Assembly: GCF_000631985.1 (NCBI RefSeq)
Contig: NZ_JFYN01000005.1
Span: 186,001-250,000 of the forward strand
Length of the DNA: 64,000 bases
Reading direction: 5' to 3'
Origin: Pseudomonas sp. RIT288
Lineage (GTDB): Bacteria > Pseudomonadota > Gammaproteobacteria > Pseudomonadales > Pseudomonadaceae
The notes below the pieces were generated by a model. That model had not been told where the DNA came from and made no database searches. It saw only the letters and a list, made by a program, of their open reading frames with translations. Positions 27,267 through 39,058 of the stretch are shown here, piece after piece (the first letter of the stretch is position 1; each line of letters begins with the position of its first letter). The position numbers were made by a program, and so were the translations under genes.

Positions 27267-29208
<1,942 letters not shown>

Positions 29209-29432
29209 AAGTCTTTTGCACTCTTGAGGACGTTCGGCAAACCCCTCCTGAGGATGGCCAAACTCGTTGAGCCCCAATACAGGCCCGGACCCAACTCACG
29301 TCAATTCAACGATCCTGGTCTTTGTTTCATTTGGTACTTGCGGCGCGAAAAGCAGGAGCATTCCCGGCCATACCAGCAGCAGGCGAACCTTGTCGCATGC
29401 TGTAAAAATTCGTGTATTCCAGATACGCCAAC

Positions 29433-29450
29433 GCGGGAGCAAGCTCCCGC
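29433..29450. repeat. GCGGGAGC/GCTCCCGC hairpin between dnaK and dnaJ
   Basis: An 8-bp perfect inverted repeat in the 297-base dnaK-dnaJ gap, without a U-tract. It may cap the dnaK transcript or be a fragment of a REP-type element. Nothing else in this gap could be supported. Confidence 0.5.
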
Positions 29451-29505
29451 GCGGCGACATCCTACCAGTCACCGCCGCAAGGCAGTCAACCGGCCGACCA
29501 ACAAC

Positions 29506-31422
29506 TTACTTGTGGTCTTTGACTTCTTCGAACTCGGCATCGACAACATCGTCAGCCTTTTCAGCTTTCTCATCGTGTGGCGCCGCGCCTTCAGCAGGCT
29601 GAGCCTGTTCGGCGTACATCTTCTGAGCGACCGGAGCCGAGACTTTCGACAGCTCTTCGATCTTCGCTTCGATGGCAGCCTTGTCGTCGCCTTTCACAGC
29701 GGCTTCCAGTGCAACCACGGCAGCTTCGATCGCGGTCTTCTCTTCAGCGCTGACCTTGTCGCCCGCTTCGGTAACCATTTTGCGAGTCGAGTGAACCAGT
29801 GCATCACCCTTGTTACGGGATTCAGCCAGCTCAGCGAACTTGCGGTCTTCCTCGGCGTTCAGCTCGGCATCGCGAACCATCTTCTGAATTTCTTCATCCG
29901 ACAGACCGGAGTTGGCCTTGATGGTGATCTTCTGCTCTTTACCGGTCGCCTTGTCTTTCGCGCCGACGTGCAGAATGCCGTTAGCGTCGATGTCGAAGGT
30001 CACTTCGATCTGCGGCACGCCACGTGGAGCTGGTGGAATGTCGGCCAGGTCGAACTTGCCCAGGGACTTGTTCTGTGCAGCTTGCTTACGCTCACCTTGC
30101 AGAACGTGAATGGTCACCGCGCCCTGGTTGTCGTCGGCAGTCGAGAACACTTGCGATTTCTTGGTAGGAATCGTGGTGTTTTTCTCGATCAGCGCGGTCA
30201 TCACGCCACCCATGGTTTCGATACCCAGGGTCAGCGGGCTGACATCGAGCAGCAGAACGTCTTTCACGTCACCGGCCAGAACGGCGCCCTGAATCGCAGC
30301 ACCCATGGCAACCGCTTCGTCCGGGTTCACGTCTTTACGTGCTTCTTTACCGAAGAAATCGGTCACCAGCTTCTGTACCAGCGGCATACGGGTCTGACCG
30401 CCGACCAGAATCACGTCGTTGATCGCGCCAACGTCGATACCGGCGTCTTTCATGGCGATACGGCAAGGTTCGATGGTGCGCTGAACCAGGTCTTCAACCA
30501 GCGCTTCGAGCTTGGCACGCGAAATCTTCACGTTCAGGTGCTTAGGACCGGTAGCGTCTGCAGTGATGTACGGCAGGTTTACATCGGTCGACTGAGCGGA
30601 CGACAGCTCGATCTTGGCTTTCTCAGCGGCTTCTTTCAGGCGCTGCATGGCCAGCGGGTCACCTTTGAGGTTCATGCCGCTTTCTTTCTTGAATTCGTCA
30701 ACGAGGTAGTCGATCAGACGAATGTCGAAGTCTTCACCGCCGAGGAAGGTGTCACCGTTGGTGGCCAACACTTCGAACTGGTGCTCGCCGTCAACTTCAG
30801 CGATCTCGATCACGGAAACGTCGAAAGTACCGCCACCCAGGTCATAAACGATCACGGTGTGATCGCCCTTGGCCTTGTCCATACCGTAAGCCAGAGCCGC
30901 TGCGGTTGGTTCGTTGATGATACGTTTAACGTCCAGACCGGCGATGCGGCCGGCGTCTTTGGTCGCCTGACGCTGGCTGTCGTTGAAGTAGGCCGGAACG
31001 GTGATCACCGCTTCGGTCACAGGCTCGCCGAGGTAGTCTTCGGCGGTCTTCTTCATCTTCTTCAGAATTTCAGCCGAGATTTGTGGCGGTGCCATTTTCT
31101 GGCCGTTCACTTCAACCCAGGCGTCGCCGTTGTCAGCCTTGGCGATTTTGTACGGGACCATCTTGATGTCTTTCTGTACGACTTCTTCGTCGAACTTGCG
31201 ACCGATCAGACGCTTCACCGCGTACAGGGTGTTGTGCGGATTGGTCACTGCCTGACGCTTGGCCGACTGACCAACGAGGATTTCACCATCGTTGGCGTAA
31301 GCGATGATCGACGGCGTGGTACGCGCGCCTTCGGCGTTTTCGATAACTTTGGCTACGCCGTTTTCCAGCACGGAGACGCAGGAGTTGGTAGTCCCCAGGT
31401 CGATACCGATAATTTTGCCCAT
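29506..31422 (-). CDS. dnaK: Chaperone protein DnaK (Hsp70)
   Basis: 638 residues from [15 protein letters not shown]; the GTG two codons earlier is not needed. The ATPase domain carries the three Hsp70 signatures: [22 protein letters not shown] and [13 protein letters not shown]. The substrate domain and lid follow, ending in the acidic [11 protein letters not shown] tail. A sigma-32 promoter lies directly upstream, overlapping the grpE stop. Confidence 0.99.
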   Translation of the reverse strand: MGKIIGIDLGTTNSCVSVLENGVAKVIENAEGARTTPSIIAYANDGEILVGQSAKRQAVTNPHNTLYAVKRLIGRKFDEEVVQKDIKMVPYKIAKADNGDAWVEVNGQKMAPPQISAEILKKMKKTAEDYLGEPVTEAVITVPAYFNDSQRQATKDAGRIAGLDVKRIINEPTAAALAYGMDKAKGDHTVIVYDLGGGTFDVSVIEIAEVDGEHQFEVLATNGDTFLGGEDFDIRLIDYLVDEFKKESGMNLKGDPLAMQRLKEAAEKAKIELSSAQSTDVNLPYITADATGPKHLNVKISRAKLEALVEDLVQRTIEPCRIAMKDAGIDVGAINDVILVGGQTRMPLVQKLVTDFFGKEARKDVNPDEAVAMGAAIQGAVLAGDVKDVLLLDVSPLTLGIETMGGVMTALIEKNTTIPTKKSQVFSTADDNQGAVTIHVLQGERKQAAQNKSLGKFDLADIPPAPRGVPQIEVTFDIDANGILHVGAKDKATGKEQKITIKANSGLSDEEIQKMVRDAELNAEEDRKFAELAESRNKGDALVHSTRKMVTEAGDKVSAEEKTAIEAAVVALEAAVKGDDKAAIEAKIEELSKVSAPVAQKMYAEQAQPAEGAAPHDEKAEKADDVVDAEFEEVKDHK

Positions 31423-31500
31423 GTTCACTCTCCCGAAACTTTGGATTTTGTTGCCGCAGCAGTGGTGGCTAACTGCGGTAATACTTAAACACTTGACTTC

Positions 31501-31529
31501 TAAATGGGGGCCTTGCGGCTAATTTCAAG
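31501..31529 (-). promoter_or_regulatory. dnaK: Sigma-32 heat-shock promoter of dnaK
   Basis: On the minus strand the -35 CTTGAAA (31523-31529) is 13 bases from the -10 CCCCATTTA (31501-31509), a near-perfect match to CTTGAAA-N13-CCCCATNTA. The -35 overlaps the last codons of grpE. Confidence 0.9.
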
Positions 31530-32091
31530 CCTTCTCGTCAATCGAAGGCGAAATTGGCGCAGGCGCCTTGCTGACCACAACCATGGCCGGACGCAACAGG
31601 CGACCATTGAGCTGATAGCCCTTCTGGAACACCTTCAGAACGCTGTTCGGTTCGACGTCGGCGCTTTCCTGCATGGCCATCGCCTGATGGTGAACGGCGT
31701 TGAACGGTTCGCCATGCGGATCGATCGCTTCAAGCTGATAACGCTTGAGGGTGTCGTGGAACATTTTCAGGGTCAGCTCAATGCCTTCGCGCATCGGACG
31801 GATGCTTTCGTCGTCCGGGCTCGACAGCTCGAGGCCGCGCTCCAGGCTGTCGACGATCGGCAGCAGGTCACCAGCGAATTTTTCCAGCGCAAACTTGTGC
31901 GCTTTTTCGACATCCTGCTCGGCACGACGGCGGACGTTCTGCAGATCGGCAGCTACGCGCAGCGACTGATCCTGCGCGGCGGCCAACTGCTCTTCGAGCA
32001 CTTGTACACGGGTCGCCAGGTCGTCACCCGAAGTCTCGGGCGCCTGATTGGCTTCTGGATTTTGCGTATCTACTGTCTGTTCGTCAGCCAT
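31525..32091 (-). CDS. grpE: Nucleotide exchange factor GrpE
   Basis: 188 residues. A charged N-terminal tail and a long coiled coil ([21 protein letters not shown]) precede the four-helix bundle, and the C-terminal beta domain has [24 protein letters not shown]. It releases ADP from DnaK. It heads grpE-dnaK-dnaJ and has its own heat-shock promoter. Confidence 0.98.
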   Translation of the reverse strand: MADEQTVDTQNPEANQAPETSGDDLATRVQVLEEQLAAAQDQSLRVAADLQNVRRRAEQDVEKAHKFALEKFAGDLLPIVDSLERGLELSSPDDESIRPMREGIELTLKMFHDTLKRYQLEAIDPHGEPFNAVHHQAMAMQESADVEPNSVLKVFQKGYQLNGRLLRPAMVVVSKAPAPISPSIDEKA

Positions 32092-32143
32092 AGAATTCTC
32101 CTTTCAATTACGTCCGCGAGCTGTACTCGCGCTTCTGCCCCGA

Positions 32144-32172
32144 TATATGGGGCCGCAAAATCAGGCTTCAAG
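32144..32172 (-). promoter_or_regulatory. grpE: Sigma-32 heat-shock promoter of grpE
   Basis: On the minus strand CTTGAAG (32166-32172), a 13-base spacer and CCCCATATA (32144-32152). The match to the sigma-32 consensus is as good as at dnaK. Confidence 0.88.
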
Positions 32173-32291
32173 GGCCTGCAATGATTAACCCTACAAAAAA
32201 GTGCTGCATTGTCATTCCCGCTCGGACTAAGCATTTGATCGGATCAAGCGAATCGAGCTAAGCGAGGGCATTGTCAGCCCGAAACAAAACA

Positions 32292-32307
32292 CTGTATAAA
32301 TAACCAG
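32292..32307 (+). promoter_or_regulatory. recN: LexA box upstream of recN
   Basis: CTGTATAAATAACCAG matches the SOS consensus CTG-N10-CAG with three departures in the interior, 25 bases before the recN start. recN is an SOS gene in E. coli, which supports the call. Confidence 0.75.
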
Positions 32308-32331
32308 ACCTAAAGCCTGGGAGCGGCCTTT

Positions 32332-34005
32332 ATGCTGGTGCACCTGTCCGTACACAACTACGCCATCGTTGAACATCTCGATCTCGAACTTGATCGCGGG
32401 ATGAGCGTGATCACAGGGGAAACCGGCGCCGGCAAGTCGATCATGCTCGACGCCCTGGGCCTGACCCTCGGCGATCGCGCCGACAGCGGCGTGGTTCGCC
32501 CGGGCGCCGACAAGGCCGACATTCTGGCCACCTTCGACCTGGTCGACATTCCCGAAGCCCATGCCTGGCTGGCCGAGCGCGATCTTGAAAGCGATGGCCC
32601 GTGCATCCTGCGCCGGGTTATCACTGCCGAAGGCCGTTCGCGCGGCTATATCAATGGCACGCCCTGCCCGCTCGGCGATCTCAAGGCCCTCGGCGAACTG
32701 CTGATCGATATCCACAGCCAGCACGAACACCAGTCCCTACTGAAAACCGATACACATCGCCGCCTGCTCGACGAATACGCCGGCGCTACCGATCTGGCCC
32801 GTCAGGTTCAACTCGCAGCGCAGCGCTGGCGTCAGACCCGCCAGGAGCTGGAGCGACTCTCCAACTCCGGCGACGAACAACGCGCGCGCCACCAACTGCT
32901 CAGCTACCAGCTCGAAGAACTGGAAAACCTCGGCCTCGGCGAAAACGAGCTGGAACAGCTGGAGCAGGAACACAAGAACCTGACCAACGCCGAAACCCTG
33001 CTCGGCATTTGCCGACAGGTGGTCGAGCAGTGCAGCGAAAGCGATTCCGGCAACGTACTGAATGCACTGACCGCCAGCCTCAATCGCCTGTCGAGCGTGA
33101 ACAACTCGGTTGGCGCACTGGGCGAAGCCAGCAGCCTGCTGACCAGCGCGCAGATCCAGGTCGAAGAAGCCGTGGGCGAGCTCAATCGCTTCCTCGACAA
33201 CTTCGATGCCGACCCGGCGCGCCTGCAATATCTGGAAGAACGCCTCGACGCGATTTACACCCTGGCCCGCAAACACCGGATACAGCCGACCGAGGTCGGC
33301 GAAATGCAGCAGAAGTTGCTGGATGAGATCGAAACGCTCAACGCCAATGACGAATCCATCGAGCGCCTGGGTGAAGAACTGGCGTCCTATGCGCGCCACT
33401 ATCAGGAAAAGGCCCGAGAGCTGAGCGACTTGCGCCATCAGGCAGCCGGCAGCCTTGCCAGCGCCGTGGAACAGGAAATCCAGCGCCTGGGCATGCCGGG
33501 CGGGCGCTTCACCATCGAATTGCGCGCCAACAGCAGCGACGAACTACAGCCTAATGGCCTGGAACAAGTCGAACTGCTGGTCAGCGCCAACCCCGGCCAG
33601 CCGCTGAAGGCACTGGCAAAAGTGGCCTCCGGTGGCGAGCTGTCGCGGATCAGCCTGGCGATTCAGGTGATCACCGCACAGACCTCACGGGTGCCGACCC
33701 TGGTATTCGACGAAGTGGACGTGGGCATCGGCGGGCCGACAGCCGAAATCGTCGGCCAGTTGTTGCGGCGGCTTGGCGATCGCGGGCAGGTGCTGACCGT
33801 GACGCACTTGCCGCAAGTGGCGGCGCAGGGCCATCAGCATTTGTTTGTGCACAAGGTGCGTGGTGAACAGGCGACTCACACCGCCGTGTCCAAGCTGAGC
33901 AAGAACGACCGTATAGAAGAAGTGGCGCGGATGCTGGGCGGCATCGACCTGACCAAAGAGTCTTTGGCTCACGCAAAGAAAATGGTCGTTACCGCAAAAG
34001 TTTAA
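32332..34005 (+). CDS. recN: DNA repair protein RecN
   Basis: An SMC-like ATPase for double-strand-break repair, 557 residues. Walker A is GETGAGKS near residues 29-36, with the two coiled-coil arms between. The ABC signature is KVASGGELSRISLAI and Walker B VPTLVFDEVDVGIGG. It is divergent from grpE. Confidence 0.98.
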   Translation: MLVHLSVHNYAIVEHLDLELDRGMSVITGETGAGKSIMLDALGLTLGDRADSGVVRPGADKADILATFDLVDIPEAHAWLAERDLESDGPCILRRVITAEGRSRGYINGTPCPLGDLKALGELLIDIHSQHEHQSLLKTDTHRRLLDEYAGATDLARQVQLAAQRWRQTRQELERLSNSGDEQRARHQLLSYQLEELENLGLGENELEQLEQEHKNLTNAETLLGICRQVVEQCSESDSGNVLNALTASLNRLSSVNNSVGALGEASSLLTSAQIQVEEAVGELNRFLDNFDADPARLQYLEERLDAIYTLARKHRIQPTEVGEMQQKLLDEIETLNANDESIERLGEELASYARHYQEKARELSDLRHQAAGSLASAVEQEIQRLGMPGGRFTIELRANSSDELQPNGLEQVELLVSANPGQPLKALAKVASGGELSRISLAIQVITAQTSRVPTLVFDEVDVGIGGPTAEIVGQLLRRLGDRGQVLTVTHLPQVAAQGHQHLFVHKVRGEQATHTAVSKLSKNDRIEEVARMLGGIDLTKESLAHAKKMVVTAKV

Positions 34006-34020
34006 GCGCAGCAGAAAGCA

Positions 34021-34046
34021 CGAAGGCGACCCTTGGGTCGCCTTCG
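34021..34046. terminator. recN terminator
   Basis: A perfect 12-bp stem CGAAGGCGACCC-TT-GGGTCGCCTTCG followed by TTCGTTTCG. It lies between convergent recN and fur. Confidence 0.85.
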
Positions 34047-34080
34047 TTCGTTTCGCGAACCTGAAATTCGCGCGACATGC

Positions 34081-34485
34081 TTACTTTTTCTTGCGTACGT
34101 ACAGCACCAGATTGTGATCTACCAGATCAACACCGTGCTCCTCGGCGATTGCCTTCTGGAGCTTTTCGATTTCCGGACTGACGAATTCGACGACTTCACC
34201 GGTTTCCACGTTGACCATGTGGTCGTGGTGGCCACCGTCGGCCAGTTCGAATACCGCGTGGCCACCGTCGAAGTTGTGACGGACCACGAGGCCAGCGGCT
34301 TCGAACTGGGTCAGAACACGGTAAACCGTGGCCAGACCGACGTCCTCGCCCGCTTCCATCAACGCCTTGTAGACGTCTTCGGCACTCATGTGACGCTGCT
34401 CGGTAGAGTCGAGCATTTGCAGGATCTTGACCCGTGGCAGGGTCACTTTGAGGCCGGCTTTGCGTAGTTCGCTATTTTCAACCAT
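34081..34485 (-). CDS. fur: Ferric uptake regulator Fur
   Basis: 134 residues. The winged helix covers about 1-83 (VTLPRVKILQMLD, VGLATVYRVLTQFEAAGLV) and the dimerisation domain has the metal-binding run GGHHDHMVNVETGEVVEF. The C-terminal CxxC found in enteric Fur is absent, as in other Pseudomonas Fur proteins. It is divergent from omlA, a pairing described in pseudomonads with overlapping promoters. Confidence 0.98.
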   Translation of the reverse strand: MVENSELRKAGLKVTLPRVKILQMLDSTEQRHMSAEDVYKALMEAGEDVGLATVYRVLTQFEAAGLVVRHNFDGGHAVFELADGGHHDHMVNVETGEVVEFVSPEIEKLQKAIAEEHGVDLVDHNLVLYVRKKK

Positions 34486-34582
34486 GGTCAGCTTTCTCGC
34501 GATGCTGCTTCGCAGCTTCTCTTAATGCGGGTATGATCGGCGTTTACGTTGTCCCAGCCAAGATAGTGGAAGTCGCCCACCG

Positions 34583-35110
34583 ATGCAAAACACCAAGCTC
34601 TTGCTAACCAGTTTCACCTTTGTGGGACTGCTCGCACTCGCCGGTTGTTCATTCCCCGGGGTTTACAAAATCGACATCCAGCAGGGCAATGTCGTCACGC
34701 AGGACATGATAGACCAGTTACGCCCGGGAATGACCCGTCGGCAAGTACGGTTTATCATGGGTAACCCTCTGCTGACCGACACGTTCCATGCCGATCGCTG
34801 GGATTATCTGTACAGCCTGCAACCTGGAGGCGGTGAACGCCAACAGGAACGCATGAGTGTTATTTTCAACTCTAACGACCAGCTTGTCAGCCTGTCCGGT
34901 GACTTCATGCCGGGCGTGAGCCGTGACGAAGCCATTCTCGGCAAGGACAGTGGCACCAGCGTGACCGCCCCTGCTGAAAACGCCGAGAAGCCGAAGCCGG
35001 AACAACCAGCCAAACCAGGCTCCTTGCTGGATTCGATCCAGAAGGACGTGGACGGTGTTGAAACCGTTCCGGTTCCGACGCCTGAGCCGCTGGACACCTC
35101 GCCGCAGTAA
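34583..35110 (+). CDS. bamE: Outer-membrane lipoprotein OmlA/BamE
   Basis: 175 residues with a lipoprotein signal ending in LLALAGC (lipidated Cys at about 22). A SmpA/OmlA domain follows, including [24 protein letters not shown] and RWDYLYSL. It is a subunit of the BAM complex that inserts outer-membrane barrels. The Pro/Glu/Ala-rich C-terminal tail of about 45 residues is longer than in E. coli BamE but normal for pseudomonads. Confidence 0.96.
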   Translation: MQNTKLLLTSFTFVGLLALAGCSFPGVYKIDIQQGNVVTQDMIDQLRPGMTRRQVRFIMGNPLLTDTFHADRWDYLYSLQPGGGERQQERMSVIFNSNDQLVSLSGDFMPGVSRDEAILGKDSGTSVTAPAENAEKPKPEQPAKPGSLLDSIQKDVDGVETVPVPTPEPLDTSPQ

Positions 35111-35123
35111 TGTGCGAGGCAAT

Positions 35124-35150
35124 AAAAAACCCGGAATCACCGGGTTTTTT
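35124..35150. terminator. Bidirectional terminator omlA / rnfH
   Basis: AAAAAACCCG-GAATCA-CCGGGTTTTTT, usable from both sides between convergent genes. Confidence 0.9.
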
Positions 35151-35171
35151 ATTGCCTGCTATTTGCTCAGC

Positions 35172-35486
35172 CTACTGATTTCGTGCCTTGGCTTCGGCAG
35201 CCTTGGCCGCCCGCAAGCGCCGAACCTCTTTCGGATCCGCCAGTAGCGGCCGGTAAATCTCGATGCGATCCCCCGCCTGACTCAAGCGAACCTGTGGATC
35301 AGCAACGACCTTGCCGAAGATCCCCAGCGGACATTCGTTCAGGTCCAGCTCCGGAAATTCATCGCCAATACCCGACTTGAGCACCGCCTCACGTACTGTC
35401 GCGCCCTCAGGGACGCGCAAAGTGCGCAGAACCTGACGATCCACGGCGGCATACACCACTTCAATCTCGATCACCGGATCAATCAT
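35172..35486 (-). CDS. rnfH: RnfH family ubiquitin-like protein
   Basis: A 104-residue beta-grasp protein (UPF0125, also called RatB). The start MIDPVIEIEVVYA overlaps the ratA 3' end by eight bases. Conserved segments are PEGATVREAVLKSG, LGIFGKVV and GDRIEIYRPLLADPKEVRRLRA. It is adjacent to ratA as in E. coli; its function is uncertain. Confidence 0.93.
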   Translation of the reverse strand: MIDPVIEIEVVYAAVDRQVLRTLRVPEGATVREAVLKSGIGDEFPELDLNECPLGIFGKVVADPQVRLSQAGDRIEIYRPLLADPKEVRRLRAAKAAEAKARNQ

Positions 35487-35913
35487 GCATCTGCTTGGCA
35501 CGCTGGCAGAACGCATCCACCAGCGTATTTGCCGCCTGATTGAACAGCGGGCCGAGTGTCGCGCGCACCAGCGGGCCGGCGTAATCGAAAGACAGGTCAA
35601 GACTGATCTTGCAGGCCTTCTCGTTCAAGGCCTTGAAGACCCAGACGCCATGCAGTTGGTTGAACGGCCCCTCTTCCAGGTTCATCTCGATCGACTGCCC
35701 CGGCACCAGCGTATTACGCGTGACGAAGTGCTGACTCAGACCGCCCTTGGCCACGCCAACGCTGGCGCGCATGTGCTCGGGCGAGCTCTCCAGCACCTCG
35801 GCGGACGAGCACCACGGCAGGAATTCCGGATAACGCGCGACGTCGTTGACCAGGTCGTAGAGGAATTGCGCCGGGTATGGCAGCAACGCCGATCGTTGAA
35901 TATGTGTCGTCAT
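35479..35913 (-). CDS. ratA: RatA, START/SRPBCC-fold ribosome-associated protein
   Basis: A 144-residue type II toxin/coenzyme Q-binding-like protein of the SRPBCC superfamily. It opens MTTHIQRSALLPYPAQFLYDLVNDVARYPEFLPWC, a clear COQ10/START pattern, and contains LEEGPFNQLHGVWVF. E. coli RatA binds 50S subunits and blocks 70S formation, although a coenzyme Q role has also been proposed for relatives. It is coupled to rnfH. Confidence 0.92.
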   Translation of the reverse strand: MTTHIQRSALLPYPAQFLYDLVNDVARYPEFLPWCSSAEVLESSPEHMRASVGVAKGGLSQHFVTRNTLVPGQSIEMNLEEGPFNQLHGVWVFKALNEKACKISLDLSFDYAGPLVRATLGPLFNQAANTLVDAFCQRAKQMHD

Positions 35914-35920
35914 GTAAGCG

Positions 35921-37324
35921 TTACTTCCAGAGCTGAGCGGCAAACACTACAAGAATGCCGATAGGCGCCACGTAGCGCATCAAGAACAAGGACAGGGCAA
36001 ACAGCGCCGGGTTACGAATCGACAACTCGTCACGCACCGCATCACGCCCCATCACCCAACCGGCAAACAGCACGAAGCACAGGCCACCGAGCGGCAACAT
36101 GATCCGCGAGGTGAAGAAATCGATCACGCCGAAGAAGTCCAGACCACCCGCCGCTCCCCATTGGTAGAGGTGGAACAGCCCGCCATCGTTCACGAAAAAT
36201 TTGGCTTCCTTCCAGATATTGAAGGAGAAAACCGTACCCAGACCGACGAACCAGCAAATGAATGCCAGCCAGAAAGTCACCCAGCCACGGCTGATTTTCG
36301 TGCGTTCAACCAGATAGGCAACCATCGGTTCGAGCAAGGAAATCGCCGAGCTCCAGGCGGCAATTGCCACCAGGACAAAGAACACCACGCCCATCAACTG
36401 ACCGAAAACCACGTTACCGAAGGCAAATGGCAGACTGACGAACATCAGGCCCGGGCCTTCGCTAGGGTTCAAACCGCCGGCAAACACAATCGGAAACAAT
36501 GCCAGACCGGCCACCAGCGAAACGAAGGTGTCGAGCAACGCTACACCGACTACGGTGCCGGACAGCGAGGCTTCCTTGGTCATGTACGCGCCGTAGATCA
36601 TGATCGAGCCAACGCCCACGCTCAGGGAAAAGAACGCATGGCCCATGGCGGGCAGCAAGCCGTCGAGGACTTTTTCCGGATGGAAATCGAACATGAAATG
36701 CACGCCTTCCATGAAATGCCCGGTGGTCATGCTGTAACCCAGCAGCACCAGCACCATCACGAACAGCAGCGGCATCATGATCCGCAGACTGCGTTCGAGC
36801 CCGGCGACCACGCCCTTGGCGATCACCACAGCCGACAACAGCATGAAAACTGTGTGCCAAAGTGTCAGGCGCCAGGGATCGGAGATCACATTGCCGAAAT
36901 AAGCGCCGACCTGCTCCGCCGTGGCACCCTGAAAGTCCCCGCGCCCCATGTCGATGATGTAATCCAGTGACCAGCCGCCAACCACACTATAGAAAGACAG
37001 GATCAGCAACGCCGTGATCATCCCGGCAAATGCGCCCCACGACCACTTGCCCGAATGCCCGGCTTCCAGCGCCAGCACCTTCAGGGCGTTCGCCGGACTC
37101 TGTCGTGCGCGGCGGCCGATCAGGGTTTCAGCCAGCATGACCGGGATCCCGATCAGGGCGATACAGGCCAGAAACATCAGCACGAAGGCGCCGCCACCGT
37201 AGACCCCGACCATGTAGGGGAATTTCCAGATGCTGCCCAGTCCCACGGCCGAGCCGGTCGCGGCGAATATGAAAACCCAGCGGCTAGCCCAACTGCCGTG
37301 GACAGAAACCTTGTCTGTCGACAT
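35921..37324 (-). CDS. Sodium-dependent transporter, NSS family
   Basis: A 467-residue inner-membrane symporter. The N-terminus SRWVFIFAATGSAVGLGSIWKFPYMVGVYGGGAFVLMFL carries the neurotransmitter:sodium symporter signature (unwound TM1 with Na+ ligands). About eleven to twelve hydrophobic helices follow. The substrate cannot be read from sequence; relatives carry amino acids. It is transcribed just upstream of ratA with a seven-base gap, and diverges from smpB. Confidence 0.93.
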   Translation of the reverse strand: MSTDKVSVHGSWASRWVFIFAATGSAVGLGSIWKFPYMVGVYGGGAFVLMFLACIALIGIPVMLAETLIGRRARQSPANALKVLALEAGHSGKWSWGAFAGMITALLILSFYSVVGGWSLDYIIDMGRGDFQGATAEQVGAYFGNVISDPWRLTLWHTVFMLLSAVVIAKGVVAGLERSLRIMMPLLFVMVLVLLGYSMTTGHFMEGVHFMFDFHPEKVLDGLLPAMGHAFFSLSVGVGSIMIYGAYMTKEASLSGTVVGVALLDTFVSLVAGLALFPIVFAGGLNPSEGPGLMFVSLPFAFGNVVFGQLMGVVFFVLVAIAAWSSAISLLEPMVAYLVERTKISRGWVTFWLAFICWFVGLGTVFSFNIWKEAKFFVNDGGLFHLYQWGAAGGLDFFGVIDFFTSRIMLPLGGLCFVLFAGWVMGRDAVRDELSIRNPALFALSLFLMRYVAPIGILVVFAAQLWK

Positions 37325-37443
37325 TGAATATCACGCCCAAGCGTTAGAAAAAGAGGCCGCATTGTCCGGGATTCACTCAACCTGCTCAAGCACGCAGCAT
37401 CACCGTAGCCGAGGACCGTTTATCTCCATATAATGCCGCCCCT

Positions 37444-37926
37444 ATGGCTAAACAGAAGAAACACCCAACAGGGACCATCGCGCAGAACAAAAAGGCGCGA
37501 CACGATTACTTCATCGAACATCGTTTCGAGGCTGGTCTGGTCCTGGCCGGCTGGGAAGTAAAAAGTCTGCGGGCAAGCAAGCTGCAACTGGTCGACAGTT
37601 ACGTCCTGCTCAAGGATGGCGAAGCCTGGTTGCTCGGCAGTCATATCACGCCGTTGATGACCGCCAGCACTCACGTCATCGCCGACCCAACCCGCACCCG
37701 TAAACTGCTGCTCAACAAGCGCGAGCTGGAAAAACTCGCCGCTGCCGTGCAACAGAAAGGCTACGCCTGCGTGTGCCTGTCCTTCTACTGGAGCAAGCAC
37801 ATGGTCAAGTGCGAGATCGCTCTGGGCAAGGGCAAGAAGGAATACGACAAGCGTGACACCGAGCGCGAACGCGACGCCGGTCGTGAGTTGCAGCGCGCAG
37901 TGCGCAACAAGGGCAAGGAAGAATAA
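37444..37926 (+). CDS. smpB: SsrA-binding protein SmpB
   Basis: The tmRNA partner in trans-translation, 160 residues. It has the typical [32 protein letters not shown] opening (OB fold), [21 protein letters not shown] and a basic tail [21 protein letters not shown] that inserts in the mRNA channel. Its RNA partner ssrA lies 9 kb downstream. Confidence 0.98.
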   Translation: MAKQKKHPTGTIAQNKKARHDYFIEHRFEAGLVLAGWEVKSLRASKLQLVDSYVLLKDGEAWLLGSHITPLMTASTHVIADPTRTRKLLLNKRELEKLAAAVQQKGYACVCLSFYWSKHMVKCEIALGKGKKEYDKRDTERERDAGRELQRAVRNKGKEE

Positions 37927-37940
37927 TTTTTTCTGCCTGA

Positions 37941-38017
37941 AAAGATCGCAGCCTGCGGCAGCTCCTACACAGGAATGAGAATGTCCCTGTAGGAGCTGCC
38001 GAAGGCTGCGATCTTTG
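37941..38017. repeat. REP-type inverted repeat pair between smpB and lldR
   Basis: AAAGATCGCAGCCTGCGGCAG...TGTAGGAGCTGCCGAAGGCTGCGATCTTT, the same family as at 55-133 and 5761-5838. It separates two convergent genes and is the only candidate transcription-ending structure there. Confidence 0.85.
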
Positions 38018-38029
38018 TGCTTCTAAAAG

Positions 38030-38797
38030 CTACATTCCTTTGCGCCGCTCCGCCCGAGCCATGCGCTGAACTTCCTGCCGCACCTCCTCCAGCACTTCCT
38101 GCACATACAGAATGTGCCGACTGGAAACCTCGCGCGCCTGCTCCGCACGCCCCTCGATAATCGCCAGATACAGCTCCCGGTGCTGAGAGATCAGCATGTC
38201 GCGGGTTTCCGCGCGCTGTTTGTACATACCGCCGATATTGGTCACCACGTTGCGCTTGAGCAGATCGAACAGCCCGCGAATGGTGTGCAGCAGCACTGCG
38301 TTGTGGCTAGCTTCAGCGATCGCCAGATGAAACTTCGCATCCGCCGCGCCCTCCTCCGCCCGACTCACTTCGTCATGCCGCGTATAGCAATCCTGCAGCT
38401 CGTTGAACGCCACGGTAAGCCGCTCGCGATCCACGTCGGTAGCGCGCAATGCTGCGTAATAGGCGCACGATGCCTCCAGAGTGTGCCGAAACTCCAGCAA
38501 ATCGCGCTGAGCTTCCGGGTTGCTCTCCAGCAGCAATAGCAGGGGATCGCTGAAGGTCGAGCCGAGCGTTTCCACTACATAGTTGCCGCCGCCCTGGCGA
38601 CTGACCAGCAAGCCCTTGGCCGCCAGTTTCTGAATCGCTTCGCGCAACGACGGACGCGACACGCCGAACTGCTCGGCCAGGGCGCGCTCGGCCGGAAGCC
38701 GCTCACCGGACTTCAGTGTGCCCTCGAGGATCATCCCCTCGAGTCGCTCGACAATATCGTCAGACAAACGGCGCTGACGAATCTGATCAAACCCCAT
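38030..38797 (-). CDS. lldR: GntR/FadR-type regulator of lactate utilisation
   Basis: 255 residues. The N-terminal winged helix covers about 10-75 (GERLPAERALAEQFGVSRPSLREAIQKLAAKGLLVSRQGGGNYV), and the C-terminal FCD ligand-binding domain carries the metal/ligand His residues (FHLAIAEASHNAVL, ISQHRELYLAI). It is divergent from lldP, with a perfect AATTGGT/ACCAATT palindrome in the intergenic region, so it is most likely the L-lactate-responsive repressor LldR. PdhR-like regulators share the fold. Confidence 0.88.
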   Translation of the reverse strand: MGFDQIRQRRLSDDIVERLEGMILEGTLKSGERLPAERALAEQFGVSRPSLREAIQKLAAKGLLVSRQGGGNYVVETLGSTFSDPLLLLLESNPEAQRDLLEFRHTLEASCAYYAALRATDVDRERLTVAFNELQDCYTRHDEVSRAEEGAADAKFHLAIAEASHNAVLLHTIRGLFDLLKRNVVTNIGGMYKQRAETRDMLISQHRELYLAIIEGRAEQAREVSSRHILYVQEVLEEVRQEVQRMARAERRKGM

Positions 38798-38990
38798 AAC
38801 TCATTTCTCCACGATCCCGACCGCTCGCCGGGCTCTCTATTCTGGCCTATCGGGGACCCGCCGACACCTGTCAGAGCACATTCGCCCGACCGGATCAGAT
38901 GCCATCTGCGCTGCTTATTCGACAAAAGTTTCAGGGCGACAAATTGACACACCGACATCAAGGCTTTTACCCTAGCCAACAGCGATTGTA

Positions 38991-39007
38991 AATTGGTATT
39001 ACCAATT
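38991..39007. promoter_or_regulatory. LldR/FadR-type operator upstream of lldP
   Basis: AATTGGTATTACCAATT is a perfect 17-bp palindrome, the form expected for LldR/PdhR-subfamily GntR proteins (TTGGT-N-ACCAA). It ends about 50 bases before the lldP start, where bound repressor would block transcription. Confidence 0.85.
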
Positions 39008-39058
39008 AACCAAGAACGCTGACAGTGCCTGACCAACAACAATTAGGGGCCACCCCAT

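Noticed and set aside
32227..32730. 167-codon minus-strand frame at the start of recN
   Set aside because: Antisense to recN and across the grpE-recN promoter region. No domain is seen.
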